This document shows positions 27,238-37,197 of a stretch of 64,000 nucleotides of DNA, piece by piece. Origin of the DNA: Pseudaquabacterium inlustre (GTDB lineage Bacteria > Pseudomonadota > Gammaproteobacteria > Burkholderiales > Burkholderiaceae_C). Every line of letters starts with the position of its first letter. Position 1 is the stretch's first letter. Made by a program: the position numbers and the translations under genes. The notes below the pieces were generated by a model that was not told the DNA's origin, searched no databases, and saw only the letters and a program-made list of their open reading frames with translations. The DNA lies in the NCBI RefSeq assembly GCF_038066595.1, contig NZ_JBBUTH010000003.1:248001-312000 (forward strand), written 5' to 3'.

Positions 27238-28107
27238 TCAGTGGGTCGTCAAGGTGTTGTACCGATCGAAGGCTGCCGTGCGGATCGGCAACCACGCGCG
27301 CGCATCGCGATGGACCAGCAGATAGTTGCCTTCGAAGAACTTGTCCAGTTCAGGGTGCCAGCGATCGAACTCCAGCACCTCCTCGCCTTGCAGCTTGCAC
27401 ACGCTGTAGGGCAGACCGGAGACTGCCAGAAACACATCGTGCAGCGAATTGCGCGAGAAGATCCAGCGATGGTTGTACTCGAACTGAAGCACTGAGACCC
27501 GACCTTCGACCAGCAAGGGGCGGGCACCGCGGATCACCTCCATGTCATGGCCCTCGGTGTCGCACTTGAACAGATGGACATGCTGCACGCCTTCGGCGAC
27601 GCAGAACTCGGCGCCCGAGGTGAGACGGATGGTCGTCGCCTGTCGATCGCCTTCGCTCCCACCCGAATGCAATGAGTTCGTTCCGGCGTTGTCAGCCGCT
27701 ACATAGATGTTCGCCGTGCCACTGCTTGCGGACATGGCCTGCTCGTGCAGGTGCAACCAGGCGGCGCCTTGGGGCAGTCGTCCGCGCAGGGTGCGGTGGG
27801 TCGACGGTACGGGCTCGAAGGCGTGCAGGATCAGGTGATCCTGCCGACCAGCCTGACGGGCCAGTTCGATCAACGACAGGCTCCAATCGCCGATGTTCGC
27901 GCCCACGTCAAAGGCAACCAGGCTCGACGCCGAGGGGCCGGACTGCGCCAAGGCCTGAAGCACGCAACGTTGGACCAGTGTCTCGCCGTTGCGCGTCATG
28001 TCATTCGGGATATCGCCCCGCGCGCCGAGGTACAGGGCACGACCGATCCGGTAGGCGAGTTGGCGGCCCAGCAGTGCCAGCAGGGGTGACTTGAGTTGCG
28101 ACAGCAT
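27238..28107 (-). CDS. FkbM-family SAM-dependent methyltransferase (second copy)
   Basis: 289-aa protein. SAM motif I is LVAFDVGANIGDWSLSL near residue 62, followed by LHAFEPVPSTHRTLRG and the FkbM motif VHLFKCDTEGHDMEVI near 182. It differs clearly in sequence from the FkbM protein at 20593-21402, so it is not a recent duplicate. It lies between the CgeB-like and GT2 genes; a 71-bp gap separates it from the latter. A role in O-methylation of a repeat-unit sugar is inferred. Confidence 0.85.
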   Translation of the reverse strand: MLSQLKSPLLALLGRQLAYRIGRALYLGARGDIPNDMTRNGETLVQRCVLQALAQSGPSASSLVAFDVGANIGDWSLSLIELARQAGRQDHLILHAFEPVPSTHRTLRGRLPQGAAWLHLHEQAMSASSGTANIYVAADNAGTNSLHSGGSEGDRQATTIRLTSGAEFCVAEGVQHVHLFKCDTEGHDMEVIRGARPLLVEGRVSVLQFEYNHRWIFSRNSLHDVFLAVSGLPYSVCKLQGEEVLEFDRWHPELDKFFEGNYLLVHRDARAWLPIRTAAFDRYNTLTTH

Positions 28108-28178
28108 CGCTCCGCGGTCCTATCGTTGAATGTCGGCCGGTCACAAGGGCAGCGCCCGAGCTCATCGCGGCAAATGAA

Positions 28179-29134
28179 TCACCGTCGGTACAGGGCTCTC
28201 AGCAGGGAGCGGTAGAGTCGGACGGGCCAGAGGTCGTAGGGCGTGGCTGACTTGTCACTCTCGGAAATCATCTCCGGGCGTTTGCGCACCACAGCGTAGG
28301 ACAGCCACTTGGCCGTCTCCAGGCTCAGCTTGACGCGAAAGCCCCACCACTTCAGTCGCCCGACAGGCGATCCCAGGTTCCAGTAGTCCAGCCGATTCTG
28401 AGCGTGGATCTCGTACAGAAAGCGCTTGCGCGGCCAAGACCATCGCGTGGCCTTGTAGGCGTCAGGGTAGTCCTCCGGCCGCTCTTGCCGAAGTTCCATG
28501 ATCCGTTCGTCTACGTAGCCCACCTGCCAGCGCGCGGCAAGTCGCATCCACAGATCCACATCCGACAGCAGCCCATATTGCAGCCGCATGCCGCCCACCT
28601 GATTCCAGATGTCGCGCCGGATCATCGCCGTGCCTCGAATCAGGCAGCCCCAGCGCGGCAGCAGGTAGTTGTCCAGCAACCAGTGGCCGTCGATGCACTC
28701 TCCGGGCAGTGGCTCTCGTTGGAAGTCCTTGCTGCCGTGAACACCGTATGGATTGAACACGAAAGCCGCACCCGGATGCCGGTCGAGTACCCCCGACCAG
28801 AGATCCAACAGATCCTGACGATAAATGTCGTCATGGTGCAGGAGGGCAATGTACGGCCGGCTCGAGTGCGCGACGGCAAAGTTGGCATTGCCTGGCATGC
28901 CCTGGTTGGTGGGCGGTTGCAGCGGGCGGATGCGGGCATCGCGGGCCGCCATCTCCAGGATGCACTCCCAGGTGCCATCGGTCGAGCAGTCATCGCTGAT
29001 GATCAGCTCGAACCGCGGCAGGTTCTGCTCAAGGATCGACGCAACTGTCGACCGGATCAGATGGACATGGTTGTAGGTGAGCAGGCAGACCGAGATGTTG
29101 GATCCGTCGCCCGCATCACCTGCCGTCAGGTTCG

Positions 29135-29138
<4 letters not shown>
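28179..29138 (-). CDS. GT2-family glycosyltransferase
   Basis: 319-aa inverting GT-A enzyme. It shows ISVCLLTYNHVHLIRSTVAS, ELIISDDCSTDGTWECI and YIALLHHDDIYRQDLLDLW, where HHDD supplies the metal-binding acidic pair. The catalytic half ends near residue 230; the basic C-terminal part may contact the membrane. It overlaps the UDP-xylose synthase gene by four bases, hinting that xylose may be its donor, but that is only contextual. Confidence 0.86.
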
Positions 29139-30088
<950 letters not shown>

Positions 30089-30163
30089 GGATTCAGTTTA
30101 CCAGTCGAGTACGGCGGCATCCCCATGGGCATGGCGCACGGGGTGGCGCGGCGGCTGGGGCGG

Positions 30164-31654
30164 TCAGCGGGGCTTTCGCAACGACCGTGTCTCCATGAAG
30201 GCCTTGACGCCGTCACGGAGGTCGCCGTCCATGCGGTAAAGCGCGCAGCCGATGGCCACGAACAACAGCAGCGAAATCGGCAGCCGGCCCGTGGCCACGG
30301 TGGAGGGCTGCGTGCCCAGGGGCCATAGCACCAGAACGGCGAAAGTGGCGCTGGTTGCGATCAGCGTTGCGAACCGGTCCAGCGAGAAGCCATGGCGCAA
30401 ACGCCACCCGCGGCTGAGCCAGAACGCGACGGCCAGTGCTGCGGTGGACCCCAGTGCCTCGGCCACGTAGTAGGCTGTCAACCCCAGGCGATCAATCAAC
30501 AGCCAACCCGATGCGTACCAAGTGATGGCCTGGAAGAACGAGGCCTTGACGATGATGTCGACGCGGTGGGAGGACAGCGCCACGTTGATGACCACGCCGA
30601 TGACGCAACCAGCCAGCGCGCTGAACGAAGCCAGACCAGCCGCGACGACATAGCTGCTGTAAGCATGGCCGAACAGCACCGTGACCAGCCACGGCAGGAT
30701 GGCAAACATGGCCACACAAGCCAGAAGCGACAAGGACCACAGTACCTTGATGTTGTAGATGGCCCCGGCGGCGAAATCCTGCGGATCGACACCGCGGGCA
30801 CGGGTCAAATGCGAAATCATGACCGCCGCCACGGCGTTGGGCACAAACCCGATCAAGGTGGTCAGCGAGGTGATGACCCGCATGCCGCCCATCGCGTCAA
30901 GCCCAACTGATTTGGTGAGCGACGCCTGCAGCAGGTAGGCAATCGGTGCGGTCAGCAGCCCGGCGGCGTAGAAGGGGAACCCCAACCGAAGCAGTCGCAC
31001 GACATTCAAGCGGATATCAGCGAAGTCGATGTGCACCTGATTGGCGTGCAGCGCATGGGTGACCTGGATTCTGGCGATCCACAACGCTAAAACCTGCATG
31101 CCGACCAGCCCACCCAGCGCCCAATGCACGTCTCCGAGCCACGCGGCGGTCGACAGAACCGCCGACAGGCCGATGGAATTGAGGGCCGAGAACGCGGCGT
31201 ACTGCTTGAAGCGATGCAGTCCCATCATCACGACATAAGCAAACTGGGCCATGCACTGCAAGAGCACCAGCACACCGCCGATGCGAAGATACACGGCTAC
31301 GTCGCTTCGTCCGTAGAGTGCAGTGGCCAAGGTGTCGGCCGCGAGCACCAGTCCTGCCGCGCCGAGGGCGCCGGCCGATGACAGCAATAGAAAGCCCGCG
31401 CCCAACAAACGGGATGTCGTCTGACGGGCCGCGTCTGAATCCAGCGGCTGCGCCGTTTGAACATGCAGGGCGGCATCCACACCCAGCCGCAGCATGCTGT
31501 AGGCGGTGCTTCCGGTGTTGAAGGCGATGCTGTAGAGACCGAATCCTGCACTGCCCAGGCACCGGGCCATGACCATGGTGGACAACATGCCGGCGATGCG
31601 CTGTACGCTGGACTGACCCAGCATGGCCGCCATATTCTTCAGATACGGGCTCAT
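30164..31654 (-). CDS. wzx: Polysaccharide flippase, Wzx-like
   Basis: 496-aa integral membrane protein with about twelve to fourteen helices. The N-terminus MSPYLKNMAAMLGQSSVQRI and MARCLGSAGFGLYSIAFNTG match the start of the polysaccharide-biosynthesis (Wzx) branch of the MOP superfamily. It would flip the undecaprenyl-linked unit for the Wzy-like polymerase encoded downstream. It follows a CgeB-like gene by ten bases. Substrate specificity cannot be read from sequence. It is longer and less Ala-rich than the flippase at 4138-5358. Confidence 0.82.
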   Translation of the reverse strand: MSPYLKNMAAMLGQSSVQRIAGMLSTMVMARCLGSAGFGLYSIAFNTGSTAYSMLRLGVDAALHVQTAQPLDSDAARQTTSRLLGAGFLLLSSAGALGAAGLVLAADTLATALYGRSDVAVYLRIGGVLVLLQCMAQFAYVVMMGLHRFKQYAAFSALNSIGLSAVLSTAAWLGDVHWALGGLVGMQVLALWIARIQVTHALHANQVHIDFADIRLNVVRLLRLGFPFYAAGLLTAPIAYLLQASLTKSVGLDAMGGMRVITSLTTLIGFVPNAVAAVMISHLTRARGVDPQDFAAGAIYNIKVLWSLSLLACVAMFAILPWLVTVLFGHAYSSYVVAAGLASFSALAGCVIGVVINVALSSHRVDIIVKASFFQAITWYASGWLLIDRLGLTAYYVAEALGSTAALAVAFWLSRGWRLRHGFSLDRFATLIATSATFAVLVLWPLGTQPSTVATGRLPISLLLFVAIGCALYRMDGDLRDGVKAFMETRSLRKPR

Positions 31655-31664
31655 GTGGAGCCCA

Positions 31665-32729
31665 TCACCTTCTGCTGCGCAAGCGAGCTCGGATCGCGTT
31701 CGGTGTCAGCGGTACTTTCGCGTTCAGCCAGCGCGCGGCGCTGAGCAGGCCCAGTCTTACAGGCTTGGCAGCGACTCCGTAGGTCGAGAGCACGTCCAGA
31801 ATCCGCCTGGGCATGCGCAGGCCCACGAAGATCTGTGCATAGAGTGTGGCGAGATCCCGGCGACCCATCGTGCGGGCCGGTGCCGTACGCGTCGCGGACG
31901 CGCTGACGTCCAGGATGGTCAGCCACCGCTGACGGTAGGTGTGCATGGAGAGCACACATTGCTGACCGGCCAAGGCGATGCGCTGCAACTCGTCCGGATG
32001 GGCCAGATGGCGATCGATCTGCGCGATCGCCTCCTCCACCGTGCTGTAGCCGACGTAGTGCACGCCTTCGGTGAACAATTCGTCCAGCCCGTTTGGGATG
32101 CGGTCGGTCACCAGCAGTGCACCCGCGGCCAAGCCCTCAAAGACGCGCATGTTCACGTCCTGGTTGATGCTGGCGTTGAACACGATCTTCGATCGGCCAT
32201 AGGCGGCCGCCATGTCTCGCGGTGCGTGGTAGGCCAAGTAATCATTGCTGCGGTACCGCGGCAGAACGGTGGTGAGCAGGGTGTGCCGTTCAGTGCCGCG
32301 CAGGCCGAGTTTGCCAACGAAACCGACATCGAAGATGCGTTCTGGTGCCGGTTGAACATGAACCTCGGGGTCGCACCCCAGCGGCAGCCAGTGGACCTGG
32401 CGATGCCCTTCCGCCTGGAAGTAGTGCAGATAGTCCTTCTGTGCAATGAAGACCACGTCGAAGAACCGTGCCTGCTGCAGTCGCGATTCACGCTCCTGAT
32501 GCACGTCGATGAAGTAGGCCACTGTCGTGCAGGGCAGCGCTTCCAGATGAAGCGGCCAGTCCGGCGCTGGATCGATGAAGACGAACAGGTCTTCGGCTCG
32601 AATCACGGAGAGGTCCGGGGCCTTGTCCCAGTAGATGACCGGTGCGGCATCGAGCTTCGCGGCGCGGTAGAAGTACTGGGCGGTGGTGTGCTCAGCGCCA
32701 TGGCTGAAGAGATGGATGGTGCGGGTCAT
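31665..32729 (-). CDS. CgeB-like glycosyltransferase (second copy)
   Basis: 354-aa protein beginning MTRTIHLFSHGAEHTTAQYF. The C-terminal part has SKIVFNASINQDVNMRVFEG and LAAGALLVTDRIPNGLDELF, the donor-site pattern of the CgeB/Glyco_trans_1_2 group, and a FFDVVFIAQKDYLHYF strand in the middle. It lies one base from the remnant acyltransferase upstream and ten bases from the flippase downstream. Sugar specificity is unknown. Confidence 0.76.
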   Translation of the reverse strand: MTRTIHLFSHGAEHTTAQYFYRAAKLDAAPVIYWDKAPDLSVIRAEDLFVFIDPAPDWPLHLEALPCTTVAYFIDVHQERESRLQQARFFDVVFIAQKDYLHYFQAEGHRQVHWLPLGCDPEVHVQPAPERIFDVGFVGKLGLRGTERHTLLTTVLPRYRSNDYLAYHAPRDMAAAYGRSKIVFNASINQDVNMRVFEGLAAGALLVTDRIPNGLDELFTEGVHYVGYSTVEEAIAQIDRHLAHPDELQRIALAGQQCVLSMHTYRQRWLTILDVSASATRTAPARTMGRRDLATLYAQIFVGLRMPRRILDVLSTYGVAAKPVRLGLLSAARWLNAKVPLTPNAIRARLRSRR

Positions 32730-32730
32730 A

Positions 32731-33421
32731 TCAACGTGCAGCTCGTGACCGAAGCCAGTCGGTCAGGCGCGGGGTCATAGCCAGGCAGGACCGCTCGATG
32801 CGTCGATAGGCCAGATGGGCTGCCAGAACCAATGCCGGCGTGATGGCCAGGATCACCCACCAGTGCTGCTGCGCGGTCATGCGTTCGGCCACAGGGTCGG
32901 TCGCCACCATCCGGAAGGCGACCCACAGGCAGATCCCGTGCAGCAGGCAAATGCCGTACGACACGTCGCCCAACATTCCGGATGCCGAGTTTCCAATGGC
33001 ACCGAACAAGAAGTTGCCACTAGCCACGATCACGAAGAACCCGGCGAGCAATGGCAGGTACAGGTAGAAAAGCTGCTCGAAGCTCAACGCCCAAAGCATG
33101 CGACAGGCGATCAAGCCTGGGTCGCGCAGACCGTTGAGATCGCTGGAGGCTCCCAGCAAGGCTAACGCCAACCAACTCAGGCCGGACAGGGGCAAGGTCG
33201 GCCCGGATCCACACAACATGCCGTCCGAGGTGATTGCCACGACCGTGAACATCGCGCCTGACGTGACCAGACACAGGGGTCCGATTCGCACCCAATCGGA
33301 CCTGGACATACCAGATGCAGCCGTGGTGCCGGAAGACCGCGAAGGCGACATGACCGCGAAGGCCGTCGACCGATACGAAACGCCAGCAGACGGCGCAGCG
33401 TCTGTCACTTGCACGGGACAT
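32731..33421 (-). pseudogene. Decayed acyltransferase-3 gene (frameshift and internal deletions)
   Basis: Two overlapping frames together encode pieces of a membrane O-acyltransferase. The frame opening at ATG 33421 carries the family N-terminus RFVSVDGLRGHVAFAVFRHH, with Arg and His of the active region. The frame opening at GTG 33414 then supplies DWVRIGPLCLV, SSDLNGLRDPG, the WALSFEQLFYLYLPLLAG motif and VIVASGNFLFG, GDVSYGICLLHG. In intact relatives roughly 50 residues separate the first two blocks, and about 100 separate PLLAG from VIVASGN; here both are missing, and the reading frame shifts after HHGCIWY. The remaining 227-codon frame is therefore unlikely to be active. Family spacing is from memory. 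Confidence 0.72.
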
Positions 33422-34538
33422 CCCGATTCAGGATCTCGTCGAACCGCGCTGCCGTGCCCTTGGCACCCAGCGGCGCTACCAGAGCGCGATTGATCTGCGC
33501 GTGCTTCCTGAACAGGGCTGGGTCTGCGATGTAGCGCTCGACCCGGTCCACGAACTGGTCGGTTGTTGGCTCGCAGTTGAAGCCGTTGTGGCCGTCCTCG
33601 ACCATCTTCCCGATGCCCAGGATGCGGTTGCTGATGACCAGGCCCATGCCCGACGCCATGGCCTCGAGGATGGTGAAGTTGCCATTGCTGAAATGGGCGG
33701 GCAGCAGCAGGACATCACTGCGTGCATACACGTCGTTCAAATCGCTCCAGGATTTCAGGCCGTCCAGGAAGTCGACATCCTCGGTAAGCGCCAGCGCCGC
33801 GATGCGTTCGCGGCATATGCCACCCAGTTCCCCGGCCGCGTTCATCAGCAGCCGCGAGCCCGGATGCCGGCTGCGGATGGCTGCGAAGATGTCGATCGCC
33901 CCCAAGGGGTTGTAAATCTCCGTCATCCGGTTGGCGAACAGGTAGGTGTAGGCGGAGCGTGCCTTTCGTTCGGGATGTCTGAAGTAATCGTCCAGATCGG
34001 ATGCGTATCGCCCGGCGACCACCTTGTCGCCGAATTGGAACTCGTCTCGAAACTGCTCGACGGCGTCGTCTGCGCTGACGATGACCTGGTGCACGTCGCG
34101 ATAGAGCCAGCGCTGCAGTTTCCAGACCACGTTGTTCTTGCGCAGGGCACCGCTGGCATCACGCGAGCGTTCTGTGAACACCACCGCGCGCTTGCCGTTC
34201 CGGATGGCCCAACGGTAGGCAAGCCAGTTTCCCGGGATCGAAAAGCCGCCGACCATCACGATGTCAGGATCAAGTATCCGCAGGCGCTCTTCCAAGCCGA
34301 GTGGCAGATAGCGCTCGGCCAAGGGTCCGGTCTTGGCGAACAGCACCCTTGACAGCACCTCGCAATGGGCGCCCAGGTCGACACGCCACCAGGCGCCGCG
34401 CGTGCGGTCCGGGTGTTCATAGAACCAGAAGGTGGCGTCGAAGTAGTCCTGCAGGGCAGTACAGAACTTCACCTGCTGAGGCGTGGCGACAGAGCTGAGG
34501 AAGACCAGACGCGGACGCCGGGCAGTTGCGGAGTTCAC
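33405..34538 (-). CDS. GT4-like glycosyltransferase
   Basis: 377-aa GT-B protein. The N-terminal domain starts RPRLVFLSSVATPQQVKFCT; the donor domain has TYLFANRMTEIYNPLGAID, DVLLLPAHFSNGNFTILEAM and ASGMGLVISNRILGIGKMV, the glutamate-containing EX7E region of GT4 enzymes. Its 3' end overlaps the start of the decayed acyltransferase by 17 bases. It follows the small acyltransferase gene by four bases. Donor and acceptor are unknown. Confidence 0.82.
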   Translation of the reverse strand: MNSATARRPRLVFLSSVATPQQVKFCTALQDYFDATFWFYEHPDRTRGAWWRVDLGAHCEVLSRVLFAKTGPLAERYLPLGLEERLRILDPDIVMVGGFSIPGNWLAYRWAIRNGKRAVVFTERSRDASGALRKNNVVWKLQRWLYRDVHQVIVSADDAVEQFRDEFQFGDKVVAGRYASDLDDYFRHPERKARSAYTYLFANRMTEIYNPLGAIDIFAAIRSRHPGSRLLMNAAGELGGICRERIAALALTEDVDFLDGLKSWSDLNDVYARSDVLLLPAHFSNGNFTILEAMASGMGLVISNRILGIGKMVEDGHNGFNCEPTTDQFVDRVERYIADPALFRKHAQINRALVAPLGAKGTAARFDEILNRDVPCK

Positions 34539-34542
34539 GCTG

Positions 34543-35109
34543 TCAGTCTCCGCGTTCGCGCAGTTGGCGCTCTTGCGTCAGCAGGCCACGGCTGCGTTCG
34601 GCAATTCTCTTGGCCGGGACGCCGGAATAGATCGTGAAGGGATCACAGTCGCGACGCACCAAGCTCAACGAGCCGATGGCGGCTCCCTCGTGCAGCACGA
34701 CGCCGGGCAGGATCACCGCACCTGCCCCGACAATGACATGGCGGCACAGCTTGACATCGGCCTTTGTCACACCGGTGAATTCTCCGGGGACAGTAGGATT
34801 GGTCAGACGTTCCCCACTGTAATCGTCGTTGCTGGAGTAGATGGACACACGTGACGACAGCCCACTGAAGTCCTCGAAGGTGATGCGGCCTGTGCCCATC
34901 ACCGAGCAAAAGACGGCGATGTGGACGTAGTCGCCAATCTCGATACCCCCTTCGCCTGCGGAGAGCACGCAGAAGTCGTCGATGCGCACATGGTTGCCCA
35001 GACTGATGCGGCCGCAGTTGTACAGCGACGCTTTAGTCGAGATCTTCACGTCGTGACCAAAGCGCGCCAGGCCGAGGCTGCGCAATTCAACGTCGGTGTA
35101 GTAGGCCAT
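34543..35109 (-). CDS. Hexapeptide-repeat (LbH) acyltransferase, possibly VioB-like in role
   Basis: 188-aa WbbJ/LacA-type protein. It starts MAYYTDVELRSLGLARFGHD; beta-helix repeats run from about residue 20 to 165 (GNHVRIDDFCVLSAGEGGIE, GAGAVILPGVVLHEGAAIGS) and end in YSGVPAKRIAERS. ATG 35109 sits one base after the VioA-like stop. Placement directly behind a dTDP-4-amino-sugar transaminase suggests it acylates that amino group, as VioB does for viosamine, although it is not clearly a VioB homologue. The substrate is inference. Confidence 0.78.
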   Translation of the reverse strand: MAYYTDVELRSLGLARFGHDVKISTKASLYNCGRISLGNHVRIDDFCVLSAGEGGIEIGDYVHIAVFCSVMGTGRITFEDFSGLSSRVSIYSSNDDYSGERLTNPTVPGEFTGVTKADVKLCRHVIVGAGAVILPGVVLHEGAAIGSLSLVRRDCDPFTIYSGVPAKRIAERSRGLLTQERQLRERGD

Positions 35110-35110
35110 G

Positions 35111-36220
35111 TCAGCGGCAGAGCAGGTCGATGATGCGTTGCTGATCGTCGGTGCTGAGATCCGGGTAGATCGGCAGACAGAGGACGCGATCCGCAACATC
35201 GTTCGCGACAGGCAGTCGCTCGGGGTTGGCCGACGGCAGACCCCGGTACATGGGCATGTTGCTGATCAGGGGGAAGAAATAGCGGCGTGCGTGGACGCCA
35301 GCGCTGCGCAGTTGCTGGTACACCGCATCTCGGGTGTGGGCATGGGTCCTGTTCACCAGCACCGGAAAGTAGGAATAGTTGTGCTCGGTGTCGTCGGCCA
35401 GCGCGGGAACTTCGAGCCAGGGATGATTGGCGAGTGCGTCGCGGTAGCGCTGATCCACCGCCTTGCGCATCGCCAAGGCGCCATCGATGTGCTTGAGCTG
35501 CAGCAGGCCGAATGCGGCCTGGACCTCGTTCATCTTGGCATTGATGCCGGGCGCCATCACGGTCACCTCGTCCGCAAAGCCGAAGTTCTTCAGGTAGTCG
35601 ATGCGTTGCTTGGTCTTGAGATCGGGGCAAACGATGGCGCCGCCCTCGAACGTGTTGAACACCTTGGTCGCATGGAAGCTGAGGATCGACAGGTCACCAT
35701 GGCGCAGCAGGCTCTGGCCCTTGTGGGTGACCCCGAACGCGTGGGCTGCGTCGTAGATCACTTTCAGGCCATAGGTATCGGCAATGCGCTGGATACGTTC
35801 CACCTCGCAGGGATGCGCATAGCAGTGCACGGGCATGATGGCCGTGGTGTTCGGGGTGATGGCAGCTTCGATCAGGTCGACGTCGATGTTGAGCGTTCGA
35901 GCGTCGATGTCGACAAACACAGGCTTCAGGTTGTTCCAGACCAGCGAATGTGTGGTGGCGACAAACGAGTAAGGCGTCGTGATCACCTCACCGCTGATGC
36001 GCAGCGTCTGCATGGCGGTGACGAGGCCCAACGTGGCGTTGGAAACCAGCGCCAGATGCTCGACACCCAGGCGTTCACACAGTTCGTTCTCCAACTGCTG
36101 ATGGAACGGGCCGTTGTTGGTCAGCCACTTGCTTTGCCAGATGCGCTCCAGGTAGGGGATGAACTCATCCAGAGGCGGCAGAAACGGCTGGGTGACGGTG
36201 ATGGGCGGCTTGCTGCTCAT
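35111..36220 (-). CDS. vioA: dTDP-4-keto-6-deoxyglucose aminotransferase, VioA-like (DegT/StrS family)
   Basis: 369-aa PLP aminotransferase. The N-terminus ITVTQPFLPPLDEFIPYLER and the KWLTNNGPFHQQLE segment are those of VioA/FdtB-like enzymes. PLP lysine is Lys186 in SFHATKVFNTFEGG; IYDAAHAFGV near 155 supplies the pyridine-nitrogen Asp. VioA makes dTDP-4-amino-4,6-dideoxyglucose; FdtB-like activity (3-amino) is the alternative. Its dTDP-sugar precursor needs RmlA and RmlB, neither of which is in the window. It overlaps the upstream glycosyltransferase by four bases. Confidence 0.8.
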   Translation of the reverse strand: MSSKPPITVTQPFLPPLDEFIPYLERIWQSKWLTNNGPFHQQLENELCERLGVEHLALVSNATLGLVTAMQTLRISGEVITTPYSFVATTHSLVWNNLKPVFVDIDARTLNIDVDLIEAAITPNTTAIMPVHCYAHPCEVERIQRIADTYGLKVIYDAAHAFGVTHKGQSLLRHGDLSILSFHATKVFNTFEGGAIVCPDLKTKQRIDYLKNFGFADEVTVMAPGINAKMNEVQAAFGLLQLKHIDGALAMRKAVDQRYRDALANHPWLEVPALADDTEHNYSYFPVLVNRTHAHTRDAVYQQLRSAGVHARRYFFPLISNMPMYRGLPSANPERLPVANDVADRVLCLPIYPDLSTDDQQRIIDLLCR

Positions 36221-37197
36221 GGGAATGCGATGTCTCGGTAGAGAGCCAGATATTGGCGACTGATCTGCTCGGGTGAAAAACGACGGGCGTTTTCCAGTCC
36301 GGTGTCGACGAGTCGTTGCCGGTACTGCGGGTCGTGGATGATTTTCAGCACGGCAGCCCGGATCGCTGCCACATTCTCAGGTTTTGCCAGGCAGGCGTCA
36401 GGTCCCGCGACCTCGCGCATTGGGGATGCGTCAGCGGTGACCAGGGGCCGACCTGAGGCCTGCGCCTCGATGATTGGAACGCCGAAACCTTCACCGATCG
36501 ACACGAAGCTCACGATGTCGCAATCCACGTAAGCCTGCGCGACCTGCTGGTGGGTCAGGTTCACATGGTTCTGATAGTCGATGCCGTGCTCGTGCAGTGC
36601 GCGTTGCAGATCATCATCTACGGGGCCAATCAACACCAGCCGGCACGGAATGCCGGCCAGCGCAGCGACCAGACGCGGTACGTTCTTGTAAGACCGGGTG
36701 CCGACCTGGAGAATCGTGGGCCGGTCGACGTTGAAAGGGCGGGCAACAGGTCGGAATGCCGGGCTGTGACAGTTCTCGATGACCTGAATCCGCTCTGCTG
36801 CGATGCCCAGGTGAGTCACAACATCCTGTGCCGTGGCCCGTGAGATGGCGGTCAGTTTTGCCGCTGCCTTCATCGGGCCGCGCAGCCACAACCACTCATA
36901 CACACGCCGGCGCAGACCGCGCAGGCCGTGCAGGTAATGGCCGATGTCATGGACGGTCAGCAGCGTCCGGCGCCAGGGCAGCAGCAACGTCATGTAATTC
37001 ACATCGCCCGTCACGTGATACACGTCGGCGCGAAGACGCCGGAGGCGCCAGGCGTCAAGCAGCACACGGCGTCGCGGCCCCAACTCGAAATTGGTCCACT
37101 CCACCTCGGGCCCGAATGCCGCGGTGACGGCATTGAAAAGCTCTTCGATGCTGAACGCGCCCGAACAGGGTTGACGCCTGACCAGCACCACTTTCAC
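36217..37197 (-). CDS. GT4-family glycosyltransferase
   Basis: 326-aa GT-B enzyme. Start is GTG 37197, which overlaps the asnB stop by GTGA and gives VKVVLVRRQPCSGAFSIEEL; over 100 further upstream codons are shadow of asnB. Domain marks are DVYHVTGDVNYM, LTVHDIGHYLHGLRG, TILQVGTRSYKNVPRLVAAL and the donor-site FVSIGEGFGVPIIEAQASGR with the EX7E glutamates. It is translationally coupled to asnB and to the VioA-like gene. Sugar specificity is unknown. Confidence 0.84.
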   Translation of the reverse strand: MKVVLVRRQPCSGAFSIEELFNAVTAAFGPEVEWTNFELGPRRRVLLDAWRLRRLRADVYHVTGDVNYMTLLLPWRRTLLTVHDIGHYLHGLRGLRRRVYEWLWLRGPMKAAAKLTAISRATAQDVVTHLGIAAERIQVIENCHSPAFRPVARPFNVDRPTILQVGTRSYKNVPRLVAALAGIPCRLVLIGPVDDDLQRALHEHGIDYQNHVNLTHQQVAQAYVDCDIVSFVSIGEGFGVPIIEAQASGRPLVTADASPMREVAGPDACLAKPENVAAIRAAVLKIIHDPQYRQRLVDTGLENARRFSPEQISRQYLALYRDIAFP

